DNA of 64,000 bases from assembly GCF_030817275.1 (NCBI RefSeq), contig NZ_JAUSZD010000002.1, positions 124,001-188,000 of the forward strand, given 5' to 3'. Below the pieces are notes generated by a model. The model searched no databases. It was not told the DNA's origin and saw only the letters and a list, made by a program, of their open reading frames with translations. Shown in pieces: positions 54,286-63,596 of the stretch (its first letter is position 1; every line of letters starts with the position of its first letter). This DNA is from Paenibacillus sp. V4I7. GTDB lineage: Bacteria > Bacillota > Bacilli > Paenibacillales > NBRC-103111. Both the position numbers and the translations under genes were made by a program.

Positions 54286-55127
54286 TAGTTCCTCCTCCTA
54301 TCTGCTTGTACCAAAAGTGTAGTTCCCGCTGCCATCTCGTCAGGATCCTTCATCTTAAGCTCGAAAGATGCACCAAGTTCGGCCGCACGCTTCTGCATTA
54401 ACTCAATGCCATAGGTCTTCCCCTTTGAAATTCCGTGATGGAACCCATTTCCGTTATCAGTAATCTGTAGTCGCCATGCCTCAGGTTGGGCTTCCAGAAC
54501 GATTGAAGTTTGCGTTGCCATCGAATGCTTACGTATATTGGTGAACGCTTCTTGTATAATGCCGAAAAGCTGAACTTCTTCTCCAGAAGAGAAGCTGTTC
54601 TCTTCCACGGTTAACTTCTCATGAAGCTCAATACCCGTCACCAATTGCCAATTCTCCAGAAATTTATGGATGCGCTGCTGGAAGTTAGCCCCTTCCTCCG
54701 GTGGTGTTCTCAGATTAAAAATGGCTTGTCGCAGCGAGTTATCGATTTCGGACACCGCCGCTTTGGCTTCTTCTAAATCTCCTTGTTTCAACTTCACATT
54801 AAGGAAGAAAAGAGTTTGAGCCAAGTCATCATGCAGTTCCCTGGCCAAACGCTCACGTTCTTCATACACAGCTCTGCGGGCTTCACCGATTGTCACTTTC
54901 TCATTGCTGCGCTCAATACTTTGAAACATCCACGAAGCAAAGAGATAGGAAAGCAGCAAAGTAATGATGGTAATCGTGAAATTACCAGCTTCCATGGTTA
55001 AATAATTAAGTAAAAATTCATGACGTATATACTCAAAGCCGCCGATGATGAGAACAGGCACTATAATCGTAAAAAGCTTGAAAATACGAAGAGACATAAG
55101 GGCCGATCCATTCCTTCCGTAGTCCAT
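54285..55127 (-). CDS. NarL-type partner sensor histidine kinase
   Basis: The 280-residue kinase has two hydrophobic segments near the N-terminus (about 15-35 and 42-62) and a HisKA_3 domain with phosphoacceptor His in RERLARELHDDLAQTLFFLN near residue 97. The ATP-binding part has IQEAFTNIRKHS and ITDNGNGFHHG. There is almost no extracellular loop, so sensing may occur in or at the membrane, as in LiaS-like kinases. The start is uncertain: ATG 55127 has a poor ribosome site, and ATG 55097 (MSLRIFKLF) has a purine-rich GGAAGGAATGGA upstream. It is co-translated with the regulator. Confidence 0.92.
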   Translation of the reverse strand: MDYGRNGSALMSLRIFKLFTIIVPVLIIGGFEYIRHEFLLNYLTMEAGNFTITIITLLLSYLFASWMFQSIERSNEKVTIGEARRAVYEERERLARELHDDLAQTLFFLNVKLKQGDLEEAKAAVSEIDNSLRQAIFNLRTPPEEGANFQQRIHKFLENWQLVTGIELHEKLTVEENSFSSGEEVQLFGIIQEAFTNIRKHSMATQTSIVLEAQPEAWRLQITDNGNGFHHGISKGKTYGIELMQKRAAELGASFELKMKDPDEMAAGTTLLVQADRRRN

Positions 55128-55210
55128 CTTTGGAACGGTATCTATTATATCAGATATGTGTTAGATTTCTTCACAAAAAAATGAGGTAGGTACTTCTCAA
55201 GTCATGCACA

Positions 55211-55242
55211 CGTGTGCTACATTATTATTAAATCGTAACACG
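55211..55242 (+). promoter_or_regulatory. Possible operator upstream of the nickel/cobalt permease
   Basis: CGTGTGCTAC (55211-55220) and GTAACACG (55235-55242) form a gapped inverted repeat separated by 14 bp, a layout like metal-regulator sites such as NikR. The match is imperfect and unproven. Confidence 0.3.
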
Positions 55243-55253
55243 AAAAGAAAGGC

Positions 55254-56291
55254 ATGGTGTCAATGATGTGGAAATCAATACTACAGCAGAGAAGAAGCTG
55301 GGCTGGATACGTTGGTGTGATCGTCCTCCTACATATACTTGGGCTTATCGGATTATATAGTGTAGCGAAAATGACGCCTGCCTTTTGGGGGATTGGACTT
55401 CTCGCCTATACATTAGGAATGCGGCATGCTTTCGATGTTGACCATATTGCGGCGATCGACAATACCGTGCGCAAGCTCCTTCAGCAGAAGAAGAATCCAT
55501 TAGGTGTTGGTTTCTACTTTTCATTGGGACACTCCTCTGTCGTCTTCATCATGGCCATTGTGACTGCATTCTCTGTACAATGGGCAGCGCGTGAGCTTCC
55601 TTGGATGCAGCGTTTTGGGGGAGTTATCGGCGCTTCGGTTTCCGGTCTGTTTCTTGTCATTATTGGTATTTTAAATTTGCTCATTCTTATCAATCTATAT
55701 AAAATGTTCTTGAAATTTCGTGGCGGCACAAATGACGATAAAGAGTTTGAGGAGCTTCTCGAGTCCCGCGGATTCATTGCTCGAATGATCAAACCTCTTT
55801 TTTCTTTCATAGGCAAAAGCTGGCATGTATACCCGTTAGGGTTTCTCTTTGGTTTAGGTTTTGATACAGCGAGCGAAATTGCGCTGCTAGCGATCTCTGC
55901 CCATGCGGCGAAGGAGGCTATCCCTTTCATTGGCGTCATTTCACTTCCACTGCTGTTCGCGGCAGGGATGAGCCTCTTCGATACAGCGGACGGGATGTTC
56001 ATGACCAAAGCCTACAAATGGGCATTTCATACACCGGTACGTAAGCTTTATTACAATTTAACAGTGACCGCACTGGCCGTCATTGCTGCTTTAATTATTG
56101 GCGTGATCGAGCTAGGTCAAGTTCTCTCCGAAGAATTCAAATTGGAAGGGACCTTCTGGACGTGGCTGCAGGAGATTGATTTCGGGACATTGGGTTATAT
56201 CTTAGTTGGTCTGTTCGTGGTGGCGTGGGCGATTTCCATTGCGGTTTGGAAAGGGATGAAGATTGAAGAACGCTGGCGTGCAAAAGTCTAA
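55254..56291 (+). CDS. Nickel/cobalt permease of the HoxN/NixA family
   Basis: The 345-residue protein has eight predicted helices. The metal signature is seen in LGMRHAFDVDHIAAIDNTVR near residue 58, where HAFDVDH gives the nickel/cobalt ligands, and in FSLGHSSVVFIMA and LGFDTASEIALLAI. It imports Ni or Co ions without ATP. A large cytoplasmic loop lies between helices 4 and 5. The ATG at 55254 is only 3 nt after an AAAGG; ATG 55263 or 55266 are possible alternatives. There is no B12 riboswitch in its leader. A terminator follows. Which metal is used cannot be read directly. Confidence 0.92.
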   Translation: MVSMMWKSILQQRRSWAGYVGVIVLLHILGLIGLYSVAKMTPAFWGIGLLAYTLGMRHAFDVDHIAAIDNTVRKLLQQKKNPLGVGFYFSLGHSSVVFIMAIVTAFSVQWAARELPWMQRFGGVIGASVSGLFLVIIGILNLLILINLYKMFLKFRGGTNDDKEFEELLESRGFIARMIKPLFSFIGKSWHVYPLGFLFGLGFDTASEIALLAISAHAAKEAIPFIGVISLPLLFAAGMSLFDTADGMFMTKAYKWAFHTPVRKLYYNLTVTALAVIAALIIGVIELGQVLSEEFKLEGTFWTWLQEIDFGTLGYILVGLFVVAWAISIAVWKGMKIEERWRAKV

Positions 56292-56303
56292 ATCATCGTG
56301 ATA

Positions 56304-56339
56304 AAAGTGGTCTCATGCAGCTTATGAGGCCACTTTTTT
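56304..56339 (+). terminator. Terminator after the nickel/cobalt permease gene
   Basis: Arms AAGTGG.CTCAT and ATGAG.CCACTT with an 8-nt loop are followed by a T-run. Confidence 0.85.
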
Positions 56340-56464
56340 GTTATGGATAACAATGGAATATGAATATTTTCTAAAGGTTATCAAAGAAAAAAGGATTTTG
56401 CCGAAATACGTTGAAAGTAGTCTGTCTGAACTTCAGATAATCTGTAAAAGAAAGTAGGACTTAT

Positions 56465-57238
56465 ATGATTGAGTTTAAGCATATTTCCAAAGTATATCCT
56501 AACGGAACTGTTGGTTTGAATGATATTAACTTAACTATTCATCCCGGAGAATTCGTTGTTATTGTAGGTCTATCAGGAGCGGGTAAATCCACCTTACTGC
56601 GTGCGATTAACCGTTTGCATGAGACGACTGATGGAGAAATATTAATTCATGGCAAATCCATAACAAAGGCGAACGGTGCCGAATTACGCCGCATGCGCAG
56701 AGATATCGGAATGATCTTCCAAACCTTTAACCTGGTCAAGCGTTCAACCGTGATTCGAAATGTATTATCCGGACGAGTAGGCTACCATTCCACCCTGCGC
56801 ACAGTTCTTGGTTTGTTCCCCAAACACGATATCGAGCTTTCCATGAAAGCGCTGGAGAGAGTCAATATTCGGGAAAAAGCTTATTCACGCGCCGATGAAT
56901 TGTCCGGCGGTCAACAACAGCGTGTTTCCATCGCGAGAGCGCTGGCACAAGAAGCGAAAATCATTTTAGCAGATGAACCAGTAGCCTCCCTTGATCCACT
57001 AACGACGAGACAAGTTATGGACGACTTGAAGCGGATCAATACAGAGCTCGGCATAACGACTGTCGTTAACCTTCACTTTATTGACCTTGCACGTGAATAT
57101 GCCACTCGAATTATCGGGCTTCGTGCAGGTAAGGTCGTATACGACGGACCCGTTTCGGAAGCAACGGATGATGTATTCTCCGAGATTTATGGCCGTGCGA
57201 TTAAGAAAGACGAGCTCTTGGGGGTGCTGGAGGAATGA
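56465..57238 (+). CDS. phnC: Phosphonate ABC transporter ATP-binding protein
   Basis: The 257-residue ATPase has Walker [10 protein letters not shown] near residue 38, Q-loop FQTFNLV, signature LSGGQQQR, Walker B ILADEP and the H-loop histidine in [12 protein letters not shown]. The sequence [20 protein letters not shown] is characteristic of PhnC. The ATG at 56465 has AGGAC upstream. It overlaps the fused permease gene by 4 bp (ATGA). The pair imports phosphonate, phosphite or organophosphate under phosphate limitation (family knowledge); no C-P lyase genes are near, so the substrate may not be a true phosphonate. Confidence 0.94.
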   Translation: MIEFKHISKVYPNGTVGLNDINLTIHPGEFVVIVGLSGAGKSTLLRAINRLHETTDGEILIHGKSITKANGAELRRMRRDIGMIFQTFNLVKRSTVIRNVLSGRVGYHSTLRTVLGLFPKHDIELSMKALERVNIREKAYSRADELSGGQQQRVSIARALAQEAKIILADEPVASLDPLTTRQVMDDLKRINTELGITTVVNLHFIDLAREYATRIIGLRAGKVVYDGPVSEATDDVFSEIYGRAIKKDELLGVLEE

Positions 57239-58809
57239 GTGCAGCGACAGTCAAGAAACCTCCTCGTACGAAAATCTATCTCATTGCTCTGATCATGGTG
57301 CTTTTCCTGATTGGGAGTATTTATCAGACAGATGCGACGCTGACGAAGCTCGTTACAGGTACTCCGGAGATTCTTAAATTCATAGCCGAGATGTTTCCGC
57401 CGGATTGGCTGTTTTTCGCTGATATATGGAAGCCAATGGCACAAACGCTGCAGATGTCCATTATTGGTACAGCAATTGGAGCCATGTTCGCTTTCCCGAT
57501 GGCACTATTAGCAGCTCGTAATGTTACAACGGCGCCATGGTTGTTCTATCCAGCTAGACTTATCATGAATTTGTTCCGTACAATTCCAGATCTGCTCTAC
57601 GCAGCACTATTTGCTGTATTGGTAGGCTTTGGCCCAACGGCTGGTACACTTGCACTAATTTTCTTCACCTTTGGTATTATATCTAAGCTTTCTTATGAAT
57701 CAACGGAAGCTATTGACCCCGGACCACTTGAAGCGATGACAGCTGTTGGCGCTAACAAACTCAAACTCATTCGATTCGGCGTCATTCCTCAGGTTGCGCC
57801 TACGTACTTGGCTCATTTATTGTACACATTCGAGGTTAGTATTCGGGCCTCAGCCATTCTCGGATTGGTTGGAGCCGGTGGAATTGGTTTGCTGCTCAAA
57901 AATACGCTAGATCTGTTCCGTTACGATCAGTCCTGTGCCATTGTTATCTATACCTTATTAGTTGTTGTTCTTATTGATTTGGTCAGTACACGATTCCGTT
58001 CCTATTTGCTAAAAGGCAGCGCGAAACCGATGTCAGCTTCGCGTTCAACTACGTATAAGATAATCGGCGGGGTTGCCGTTGCTGCCTTGTTCATATGGGC
58101 ATTAACTGGCCTTGAGTTGACGGGCTTCCAACCAACGACTTGGATTCTCACGAAATCCATGTTATCCGGTTTACTGCATCCTGACTGGGCATATGTTTAT
58201 ATTCCAGAAGGAGAAGATTTACTTCGATCCTTGCTTGAAACCCTATCCATTTCCTACTTAGGAAACTTTGTATCAGCTATTGTCTGTCTCCCGTTTGCCT
58301 TCTGGGCAGCAGCTAATATGAGTCGATTTCGTGCCGTTTCAAGCACAGGAAAATTGTTCTTGAGTGTCGTACGAACAATACCGGAGATTATTATGGCTTT
58401 GATCTTTATTAAAGCAGTAGGTCCTAATGCCTTTGCTGGGGTTATGGCTTTAGGACTTCATTCTGTAGGGATGCTCGGCAAACTTTATGCAGAAGCCATT
58501 GAGAATATGGATATGGGACCTACGGAAGCCATGACGGCTGTGGGTGCAAACATCTGGCAGCGGATGGCATTTGCCGTGGTGCCGCAGGTCATTCCCGATT
58601 TCATTTCGTATACCTTATATCGTTTTGAGATTAATGTCCGTTCAGCGACATTGCTAGGTGTTATTGGTGCAGGCGGTATCGGTACGCCACTCATCTTCGC
58701 GCTCAACGCGAGGCAGTGGCCGCGAGTAGGTATCATCCTCATTGGGATTATTGTCACCGTCTCTGTCATTGACTACATCTCAGGGACACTCCGCAAACGC
58801 ATTGTATGA
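57235..58809 (+). CDS. phnE: Double PhnE permease (two PhnE domains in one chain)
   Basis: The 524-residue protein is twice the length of a usual PhnE. Its halves are homologous: the first carries [20 protein letters not shown] and [20 protein letters not shown] at about residues 165-220, the second carries [20 protein letters not shown] and [20 protein letters not shown] at about 430-490. Each half has the six or so helices and EAA loop of a complete subunit. It thus provides both channel subunits in one polypeptide. It starts inside the phnC stop codon and is followed by a terminator. The separate phnE1 and phnE2 of other operons are here joined with no internal stop. Confidence 0.92.
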   Translation: MSAATVKKPPRTKIYLIALIMVLFLIGSIYQTDATLTKLVTGTPEILKFIAEMFPPDWLFFADIWKPMAQTLQMSIIGTAIGAMFAFPMALLAARNVTTAPWLFYPARLIMNLFRTIPDLLYAALFAVLVGFGPTAGTLALIFFTFGIISKLSYESTEAIDPGPLEAMTAVGANKLKLIRFGVIPQVAPTYLAHLLYTFEVSIRASAILGLVGAGGIGLLLKNTLDLFRYDQSCAIVIYTLLVVVLIDLVSTRFRSYLLKGSAKPMSASRSTTYKIIGGVAVAALFIWALTGLELTGFQPTTWILTKSMLSGLLHPDWAYVYIPEGEDLLRSLLETLSISYLGNFVSAIVCLPFAFWAAANMSRFRAVSSTGKLFLSVVRTIPEIIMALIFIKAVGPNAFAGVMALGLHSVGMLGKLYAEAIENMDMGPTEAMTAVGANIWQRMAFAVVPQVIPDFISYTLYRFEINVRSATLLGVIGAGGIGTPLIFALNARQWPRVGIILIGIIVTVSVIDYISGTLRKRIV

Positions 58810-58846
58810 GGCAGGGGAAAGTATTTACAAGTGAAATATAGTTGAA

Positions 58847-58897
58847 AATAAGCCTCCAACTCCAGCTATCATAGTGGGGTTGGAGGCTTATGCGTTT
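58847..58897 (+). terminator. Terminator after phnE
   Basis: Arms AATAAGCCTCCAAC and GTTGGAGGCTTAT are nearly perfect complements around a 20-nt loop; GCGTTTTT follows. Confidence 0.8.
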
Positions 58898-58908
58898 TTA
58901 TCTAAGCA

Positions 58909-59157
58909 TTAGCTGTAATGCCTTCCTTGGGCTACCAAGCGAAGTGACCTATTTTCACGGTGGGTCTTTGATTGGGTTAATGAATCCAAGACGGGTTCTA
59001 ACACCTCAATTTGTTCGATCAGCTCTATAGGAATCAAGACGTTATTCAATTTCAAAAGTCGAAAAGTAGGATAGTAATTCGTAATGACACCCCTTATCTC
59101 GTCTTTACCGCATCGGATAGAGACTTCTTTTTTGTAACTAATAAGCATTTCGAACAT
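58909..59157 (-). CDS. Small hypothetical protein
   Basis: The 82-residue product starts at ATG 59157 (MFEMLISYKKEVSIRCGKDE) with GAGGTG 9 nt upstream. A longer frame to 59247 exists but passes through the ribosome site. It is rich in beta-strand-like segments (IRGVITNYYPTFRLLKLNNV, LIPIELIEQIEVLEPVL) and ends with a basic tail. It has no match I can name; the first 50 residues resemble small YolD/SH3-like proteins. It lies between phnE and phnD on the phnD strand but beyond phnD's terminator, so it has its own promoter. Confidence 0.6.
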   Translation of the reverse strand: MFEMLISYKKEVSIRCGKDEIRGVITNYYPTFRLLKLNNVLIPIELIEQIEVLEPVLDSLTQSKTHRENRSLRLVAQGRHYS

Positions 59158-59284
59158 CCAATTTTTCACCTCACTATGATATATGACAGGTCCAGGTAAA
59201 CGTTTGTCATGCAAAAGTAAAAAAACATTTACGTGGAAGTGCCACATTCATAGTATGCAAGGGAGGTTCGGAGTAGAATGCAAA

Positions 59285-59328
59285 AAAATACCTCTACATG
59301 ATTCGAAAAGATCATGTAGAGGTATTTT
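59285..59328 (-). terminator. Terminator of phnD
   Basis: Perfect 18-bp arms (AAAATACCTCTACATGAT and its complement) with an 8-nt loop; on the minus strand the stem ends in a run of T residues. Confidence 0.88.
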
Positions 59329-59348
59329 CAATTCACAGGGAACTAAGC

Positions 59349-60317
59349 TTATTTCAAGCCCATTTCTTTATTAACGCTGCGAACGATGTCGAATTTGGAA
59401 TCTTCAGAAGCTACATAGCCTTTGTGTGAGTAAACATCGAAAATGACTTTTTGACCTTCTGGGTCGTTACCGATCGCGATAAACGCGTCCGCGATTTTCT
59501 TTTTCCATGCAGCATCCATATCCGAACGAACAGCGATGGTATCATTAGGAATTTTATCAGAGAAGCTAAGAACGCGAGTTTGTTTGAATACATCTGGGTA
59601 ATCTTTAATCATATTCGTACGAATGTCTTGGAATACGCCTACAGCGTCAACTTGCCCGTTAAGAAGAGCGATAACCGCTTTATCATGGCCTTGGAATTGA
59701 ACGCCAATTACATCTTTAACTGGATCTACGCCAGCTTTTTTCAGTACGAATCCTGGGTAAACGTAACCAGCTGCGGATGTAACACCTTGCCAGCCCATTT
59801 TCTTGCCTTTCAGATCAGCAACAGTCTTGATTGGGGAATCTGCTTTAACGAGAATCTCTGATTTATAGAAATCAACAAGATCTTTGGTAGGTTGGCCTGT
59901 TGTATCGTCAACACCTAGACGTGTTGCTTGTACAAGAAGGTCTGCAGCTTTACGATTGTCATGGGCAACAACATAGTTACTTGGAGGCAAGAAGCCAACA
60001 TCAACTTGTTTGGATGCCATTGCTTCGATAACAACGTTATAATCTGTTGATACGGAAACCTTAACAGGGATGCCTAGTTTGTCTCCTAATAGTTTTTCAA
60101 GAGGCTTTGCTTTTGCTTCAAGCGTCTCTGCATTTTGGGAAGGAACGAACTGTACTTTAAGCTCTTTAGGTACGAAGCCTGCAGCTGCAGCCGGAGTAGC
60201 AGAAGCTTTAGCAGTTGCGGAGGCAGCAGGAGCTGTTTCCTCTTTTTTTGCACAACCTGCAAGAACACCTGCAGCAACGATCATGGACAAGCTAATGATA
60301 GTTAATTTTTTTTTCAT
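59349..60317 (-). CDS. phnD: Phosphonate-type ABC transporter substrate-binding lipoprotein
   Basis: The 322-residue binding protein has a lipoprotein signal (MIVAAGVLAGCAKKE) with lipidated Cys at about residue 22 and an Ala/Thr-rich linker to about residue 47. The mature part shows the PhnD fold: LKVQFVPSQNAETLEAKAKP, DVGFLPPSNYVVAH and GWQGVTSAAGYVYPGFVLKK. It is the extracellular receptor of the importer. Unlike the usual phnCDE order it is encoded convergent to phnC-phnE, so it has an independent promoter and may be regulated separately. GGAGG lies 11 nt before the ATG at 60317. Confidence 0.95.
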   Translation of the reverse strand: MKKKLTIISLSMIVAAGVLAGCAKKEETAPAASATAKASATPAAAAGFVPKELKVQFVPSQNAETLEAKAKPLEKLLGDKLGIPVKVSVSTDYNVVIEAMASKQVDVGFLPPSNYVVAHDNRKAADLLVQATRLGVDDTTGQPTKDLVDFYKSEILVKADSPIKTVADLKGKKMGWQGVTSAAGYVYPGFVLKKAGVDPVKDVIGVQFQGHDKAVIALLNGQVDAVGVFQDIRTNMIKDYPDVFKQTRVLSFSDKIPNDTIAVRSDMDAAWKKKIADAFIAIGNDPEGQKVIFDVYSHKGYVASEDSKFDIVRSVNKEMGLK

Positions 60318-60464
60318 CTCTTTTTTGACCTCCGTTTAATATATAATTTACATATGTTGTACTATAACATTATCATAAGATATATGGAAGATAGTGTGAA
60401 GTTTTTGTTAATCTGACAGTCGTTATGTACAGTGTTACAAAATAATATTTTTGGAGTGGGGAAA

Positions 60465-62060
60465 TTGACTCAACTTAGTAAACTGCAGAAAAGTAGAGTA
60501 ACTATACTAGAAACGAGTGACCTGCATGGAAATATGCTGCCTATTCACTATGCAAACAATCAACCGAACGATGTGGGTTTATCCAAGGTGGCTGCACTTA
60601 TAGCTGCAGAACGAAAGAAAGAAGCCCATGTTATTGTGATCGATAATGGGGACCTGATTCAAGGAACGCCGCTTGCTTATCATCATGCTAGATTAGATAA
60701 CGAGACAATGGACCCGATGGTCCTTGGTCTGAACTATGTGGGTTATGATGCGGCCGTTATTGGCAATCATGAATTTAACTATGGACTTCGTGTTCTGCGT
60801 AAAGCGGTTAAGGAATCAAAGTTTCCTTGGTTATGTGCCAACATTGTGGATACGGAAAGCGGAGAACCGTTCCTAGGAAAACCATATTTGATTAAAGAGT
60901 TATCGGACGGCGTTCGCATAGGAATTCTAGGATTGACAACTCCCTATATTCCGAATTGGGAAAATCCCGATCATATCAAGGGTCTGCGGTTCGAAGATGC
61001 TTTAGAGTCGGCTAAAAAATGGGTAAAGGTACTTAAAGAGCATGAACAAGTGGATGCCGTTGTAGTCTCCTACCATGGCGGTTTTGAAAGACATCTAACG
61101 ACAGGTGAGCCTACGGAGCCTCTAACGGGAGAGAACCAGGGCTATCAACTATGCATGGAAGTAGAAGGGATAGATGTTCTGCTTACAGGGCATCAACACC
61201 GAAGCATTGCGGGAGTAGAAATCAATGGTGTCGTCATTGTTCAACCAGGAACTGCCGGTGTAACACTTGGTAAAGTAGAATTAGAGCTCTCGATGGTAGA
61301 TGGCAAATGGCTCATCGATGCCAAGAAATCGGAGCTGCTTTCTGTGGCTAATATGGAAGCGGACAAGAAATTGATAGAGCTTGTCAGCGCATATGAAGCG
61401 AAGACACAGGAGTGGCTTGACCAACCAATTGGTAAGCTGTCCGGAGATATGCTCGTCAAAGATCCCATGCAAATTCGCTTGAAGGACAATGCGCTAATCG
61501 AGTTCATCAATTGTGTTCAGATGGAGCTCTCGGGAGCAGCCATTTCAAATACAGCACTGTTTGATAATGTATCACCTGGGTTTCCAGCCGACATAACAAT
61601 GAGGGACATCGTGTCAAACTACATTTACCCGAATACTTTGAAAGTGATACGCATTTCCGGACAAGACATCAAGGATGCGTTAGAGCAATCAGCAGAATAC
61701 TTTGAATTAACAGTAGCTGGTGAAGTTCAAGTGAGCAGCAAGTTTAGAGACCCGAAGCCGTCGCATTATAACTATGATATGTGGGAAGGGATTACCTATA
61801 AATTGAACATATCCCGCCCCATTGGCATGCGTGTCGTACAACTGGAATATGAAGGGAAACCGCTGGATCTCGAAGCCTTATATGATGTGGTTATGAATAA
61901 TTACCGGGCTGCAGGCGGTGGCAATTATGCGATGTTCCAAGATAAACCGGTGATCAAGGATATCCCTACTGATGTGGCTGAACTATTGGCAGGTTACATC
62001 ATGGAGCGCGGTACCATTGAAGCTAGTGTGAACGAAAATTGGGAAGTCATCTGGAACTAG
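60465..62060 (+). CDS. Metallophosphoesterase/5'-nucleotidase family protein (cytosolic form)
   Basis: The 531-residue protein is of the UshA/YfkN type and should hydrolyse nucleotides or 2',3'-cyclic nucleotides. The metallophosphatase domain has ILETSDLHGNML near residue 17, VIDNGDLIQGTP, IGNHEFNYG near residue 105, VVSYHGGFERH and LTGHQHRSIAG. The C-terminal 5'-nucleotidase domain is at about 325-500. Start is a TTG at 60465 with GGAG 8 nt upstream. No signal peptide is seen, although secreted relatives are common, so it is probably cytosolic. It seems to be a single gene. Confidence 0.88.
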   Translation: MTQLSKLQKSRVTILETSDLHGNMLPIHYANNQPNDVGLSKVAALIAAERKKEAHVIVIDNGDLIQGTPLAYHHARLDNETMDPMVLGLNYVGYDAAVIGNHEFNYGLRVLRKAVKESKFPWLCANIVDTESGEPFLGKPYLIKELSDGVRIGILGLTTPYIPNWENPDHIKGLRFEDALESAKKWVKVLKEHEQVDAVVVSYHGGFERHLTTGEPTEPLTGENQGYQLCMEVEGIDVLLTGHQHRSIAGVEINGVVIVQPGTAGVTLGKVELELSMVDGKWLIDAKKSELLSVANMEADKKLIELVSAYEAKTQEWLDQPIGKLSGDMLVKDPMQIRLKDNALIEFINCVQMELSGAAISNTALFDNVSPGFPADITMRDIVSNYIYPNTLKVIRISGQDIKDALEQSAEYFELTVAGEVQVSSKFRDPKPSHYNYDMWEGITYKLNISRPIGMRVVQLEYEGKPLDLEALYDVVMNNYRAAGGGNYAMFQDKPVIKDIPTDVAELLAGYIMERGTIEASVNENWEVIWN

Positions 62061-62076
62061 GTTGTGGTTATAAATA

Positions 62077-62117
62077 AAGCCGCACATAAGAGAGAGTGTA
62101 GTTGTGTACGGCTTTTT
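62077..62117 (+). terminator. Terminator after the nucleotidase gene
   Basis: Arms AAAGCCG and CGGCTTT with a second inner contact ACA/TGT are followed by a T-run; it can also serve the convergent small-membrane-protein gene. Confidence 0.75.
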
Positions 62118-62129
62118 TGATGAATGGCG

Positions 62130-62375
62130 TTAGGATTCGCGAATGTATTCCCGGTCCCCTGATCTAGGATTGTAATACACCCGATAAGTGAATCCATCCT
62201 TGGGATCAATGAATACTTCTGACGTTGAGACAAAGCCGTTTGAAGGCTTGCTAGGGTTCGTTGAACCGTTGTTTTTATAGCGTTTGTCATAAATGAGATA
62301 GCCCAGAAGAAGGAGAATGATAAAGCCGACGATCCATGTTCCATAAATAAGTAAAATCGGACCGAGTCCACTCAT
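62130..62375 (-). CDS. Small single-span membrane protein
   Basis: The 81-residue product starts at ATG 62375 and has one transmembrane helix (LIYGTWIVGFIILLLLGYLI) followed by a polar tail that ends EVFIDPKDGFTYRVYYNPRS, a sequence resembling the short conserved segment of other Bacillota small proteins. Its start overlaps the YbjQ stop by 4 bp, so the two are translated together. Function is unknown; the pair suggests a membrane-associated partner for the YbjQ-like pentamer. Confidence 0.75.
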   Translation of the reverse strand: MSGLGPILLIYGTWIVGFIILLLLGYLIYDKRYKNNGSTNPSKPSNGFVSTSEVFIDPKDGFTYRVYYNPRSGDREYIRES

Positions 62376-62692
62376 AGCCTTCGTGTCCGGACGGCAGTGC
62401 CATAAGCGACGATTTCACTCATATTTTGTCCGATGTCACCGCTATCGAAACGCATCATTACGATGGCATCAGCGCCCATAGCTGCGGCATTTTTGACTAA
62501 TCGGTCCATGGCTTGCTTTCGTCCGTCTTCTACCATCTGGGTATACTGCGTGACTTCCCCACCGACAAGTCCCTTTAAAGAGGCAAGAATATCGCCGCCG
62601 ATCCCTCTGGCTCGCACAACGACCCCAAAAGTACTGCCCAACACTTCCGTGACTTCATAGCCTGCGATGTTTTCTGTTGTAGCTACTATCAT
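62372..62692 (-). CDS. YbjQ-family (DUF74) protein
   Basis: The 106-residue protein matches the YbjQ/UPF0145 family: IVATTENIAGYEVTEVLGST at the start, then RARGIGGDILASLKGLVGGE and AMGADAIVMMRFDSGDIGQN. Family members form beta-rich pentamers of unknown function, sometimes annotated heavy-metal-binding. The start is ATG 62692, nine nucleotides after AAAGGAG; an ATG at 62701 overlaps the ribosome site. It is the first gene of a two-gene unit with the small membrane protein. Confidence 0.92.
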   Translation of the reverse strand: MIVATTENIAGYEVTEVLGSTFGVVVRARGIGGDILASLKGLVGGEVTQYTQMVEDGRKQAMDRLVKNAAAMGADAIVMMRFDSGDIGQNMSEIVAYGTAVRTRRL

Positions 62693-62789
62693 GAAGAACA
62701 TCTCCTTTATTTGTAAAATAGACCCTTGCTACTTGATTAAGATTCGATATTATTAACTTAGTACGAAAATGAAAATAGGGGGTTTCACA

Positions 62790-63596
62790 TTGAGTATGAT
62801 AAAAACGATTGAATTATGGCCCGGAGCATCCAAGGATAGTATAGGTGACGATAACCAAGGATGCCCGAGTTTGACTTTATACCCTGTGTCTAAGGAAGGC
62901 TTGAGCTCTGCAGTTATAGTATGTCCCGGAGGAGGCTACGGTAGGCGTGCTGCTCATGAGGGAGAGCCCCTTGCGAAATGGTTAAACGGACTTGGGATCA
63001 CAGCACTTGTTTTGAATTACCGCGTAGCTCCTTACGAACACCCGGTTCCACTCCAAGATGCACAGCGGGCAATTCGAACAGTAAGGCATCATGCTGAAGA
63101 ATGGCAAATCGATTCGAACCGCATTGGTATTCTCGGCTTCTCGGCCGGTGGACATTTAGCTTCTACAGCCGGTACACATTACGATGCAGGGGATCAGGAA
63201 TCCGTCGATCCGATCGAAAGACAAAGCTGTCGTCCCGATGTGATGGTGCTGTGTTACCCCGTTATTACCTTCTCCAGTGAGTATGGACATGAAGGTTCAA
63301 AGCTTAATTTACTAGGAAAAACACCGGATGAGAAGTTAGTCAAGCTGCTATCCAACGAGCAACAAGTAACAGCGCATACCCCACCGACTTTTCTGTGGCA
63401 TACTGCTGATGATGCGGCCGTACCCGTAGAGAACAGTTTGCTTTTTGCAGGAGCGCTTAGCCGTCATAAAGTACCTTTTGACCTGCACGTGTTTGAGAGC
63501 GGACGTCATGGTATTGGAATAGCTGTTGATCATCAGGAAGCTTACATTTGGCCTGAACTATGTGCAAATTGGCTCAAAAAGCAACATTTTGCATGA
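62790..63596 (+). CDS. Alpha/beta hydrolase, acetyl-esterase (BD-FAE-like)
   Basis: The 268-residue enzyme has the oxyanion motif CPGGGYGRRAAHEG near residue 45, the nucleophile in GILGFSAGGHLAS near residue 117, an acid in HTADDAAVPVENS, and the His in FESGRHGIGIA. This is the pattern of acetyl-xylan and other carbohydrate esterases of the BD-FAE/Axe group. The likely start is the TTG at 62790, 7 nt after GGGGG; ATG 62796 is the alternative and an ATG at 62769 has no ribosome site. Its stop overlaps the start of pxpB (ATGA). It is cytosolic. The substrate may be an acetylated sugar (inference). Confidence 0.88.
   Translation: MSMIKTIELWPGASKDSIGDDNQGCPSLTLYPVSKEGLSSAVIVCPGGGYGRRAAHEGEPLAKWLNGLGITALVLNYRVAPYEHPVPLQDAQRAIRTVRHHAEEWQIDSNRIGILGFSAGGHLASTAGTHYDAGDQESVDPIERQSCRPDVMVLCYPVITFSSEYGHEGSKLNLLGKTPDEKLVKLLSNEQQVTAHTPPTFLWHTADDAAVPVENSLLFAGALSRHKVPFDLHVFESGRHGIGIAVDHQEAYIWPELCANWLKKQHFA

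Noticed and set aside
55514-56008. 164-codon minus-strand frame in the nickel/cobalt permease gene.
   Set aside because: It is antisense to conserved transmembrane segments and lacks a ribosome site.
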